From the NCBI RefSeq assembly GCF_020520425.1, contig NC_079487.1:108658141-108722140 (forward strand): a stretch of DNA of 64,000 nucleotides. Direction: 5' to 3'. Position numbers and translations under genes: made by a program. The DNA comes from Spinacia oleracea (lineage: Eukaryota > Streptophyta > Magnoliopsida > Caryophyllales > Amaranthaceae). Numbering within the stretch: position 1 is the stretch's first letter; each line of letters opens with the position of its first letter. Shown in pieces: positions 63,246-64,000 of the stretch. Under the pieces are notes generated by a model. The model worked only from the letters and a program-made list of their open reading frames with translations, ran no database searches and had not been told where the DNA came from.

Positions 63246-63458
63246 TACAGAACTGAAAGAGATTGATTAGCAAACAAAAAATTTCACTAACACAATTTCT
63301 TTTTATTTTTTATGTGTTTTTTAGGAAAGAAGAATAGGAAAAAAAATTATTTATTAAAATTAATTTAATTACCGAAACTTAATTTTCCTAATCCAATGAA
63401 ATAATGTTCTTCTCAATGCTGAATATGAGTATCTTATAAAAACGCGAAATATGATTAC

Positions 63459-63724
63459 AACTCCAATATATTGTACCATAGACGAGAAATTCCGTCGCTA
63501 AAGGTCAATAGTCGTTGATTAATGACAGGATTTTCTGTCGCGAATCCGTCATAAAAGGGGACCGTCGTTAATGAAAAAGTTTGCCGTTTACCCGTCGTAA
63601 AAGACATTTGCGACGGTTATTCCTGTCATTGTTTGGTTGTTAGTCCCGTCGCAAAAGCCTTTTGCGACGGGATTTTTGACCCGTCATTATTAGGTTGTCA
63701 TTAAAGATACAAATTCTTGTAGTG
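63459..63724. mobile_element. CACTA-type MITE, second copy
   Basis: The left end AACTCCAATATATTGTACC is decayed. The right end CAAATTCTTGTAGTG is intact. It is flanked by TAC (63456-63458, 63725-63727). Interior GTCGCTAAAGGTCAATAGT and TTTTTGACCCGTCATTAT match the first copy in order and orientation. 266 bp. Confidence 0.65.
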
Positions 63725-64000
63725 TACGTTGTATGTTGATTAAACTTACCAAGGGACGTTCTCGATCTTTACTGAATGAAATATGAACATATCTGATGTT
63801 ATTTGAATTCATTGATTTTGATTAAATTTGATAGGATCTGATTGATACTTTTTGGACCTGATCAGACTTTATTACTAAAGATTATCTTGAGAGAGTAAAC
63901 TTATACTACCTCCATTTCAAAATGATATTTACGATTACTATTTGCATAAATATTAAGACAAAAGTAGGAAAGTTGGTTGTATATAATAAAACATGGATAA
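63725..64000. other. Window end; decayed Stowaway-like terminus
   Basis: No gene. At 63907 ACTACCTCCATTTCAAAATG resembles a decayed Stowaway terminus whose partner would lie beyond the window. Confidence 0.35.

Overview
The window looks like nuclear DNA of a flowering plant, most likely a Caryophyllales species of the spinach/beet/goosefoot group. This rests on spliced genes with GT/AG introns, a classical four-exon class III peroxidase, plant-only families (plant mobile domain, TGA-type bZIP, MATE, LRR kinase) and a very dense load of plant transposons. The family-level guess is an inference from element style, not something the sequence proves. Only one intact host gene is visible: a secreted peroxidase on the minus strand at 58146-59922, with its own TATA box. 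Almost everything else is transposon, transposon relic or captured gene debris.

Region 1-19.3 kb is a patchwork of small DNA elements whose limits can be read from inverted termini plus target duplications. It holds Helitron ends (to 528, to 1766, 3654-4060, 6739-7229, 15823-16470), a Mutator-like element with a perfect 52-bp-arm hairpin (1946-3174), Stowaway-type MITEs (3595-4341, 16901-17182), an old LTR relic (7357-10900) carrying a SINE-like head, three hAT-like elements (two side by side sharing one target, one nested), a Tourist-like element (13853-14786), and a terminal-repeat element filled with a ~21-bp minisatellite (17330-19222).

Region 19.5-50.1 kb is a nest five levels deep. A CACTA-like element with a decayed histone H2A gene carries two solo LTRs (22017-24325 and 25687-49660). 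The second solo LTR is split by a hAT-like element (27999-48841). That element is split by a Ty3/gypsy element of Tat type (28160 to about 47166). The Tat element's integrase gene is in turn split by a 5.7-kb CACTA element (32613-38318) holding pieces of at least three unrelated host genes (LRR kinase, MATE transporter, TGA bZIP factor). The Tat-type element lacks gag, protease, reverse transcriptase and RNase H. It still carries, antisense to pol, a six-exon plant-mobile-domain gene with clean splice sites and one frameshift. It also carries 17 copies of a short palindromic cassette, a 120-bp tandem array, and a second truncated LTR-plus-leader copy at its right end.

Region 50.1-57.9 kb is a broken copia-like LTR with a nested hAT-like MITE, then a CACTA end with the remains of a Ulp1-like (C48) protease gene, a hAT-like element of repeated CGGGT motifs, and two Mutator-like elements with 9-10 bp target duplications. 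The peroxidase gene follows. The right edge carries another terminal-repeat element filled with a minisatellite (61538-62481) and two ~265-bp CACTA MITEs. Coding features were translated by eye; boundaries given to the base were read from splice sites, termini or target duplications.
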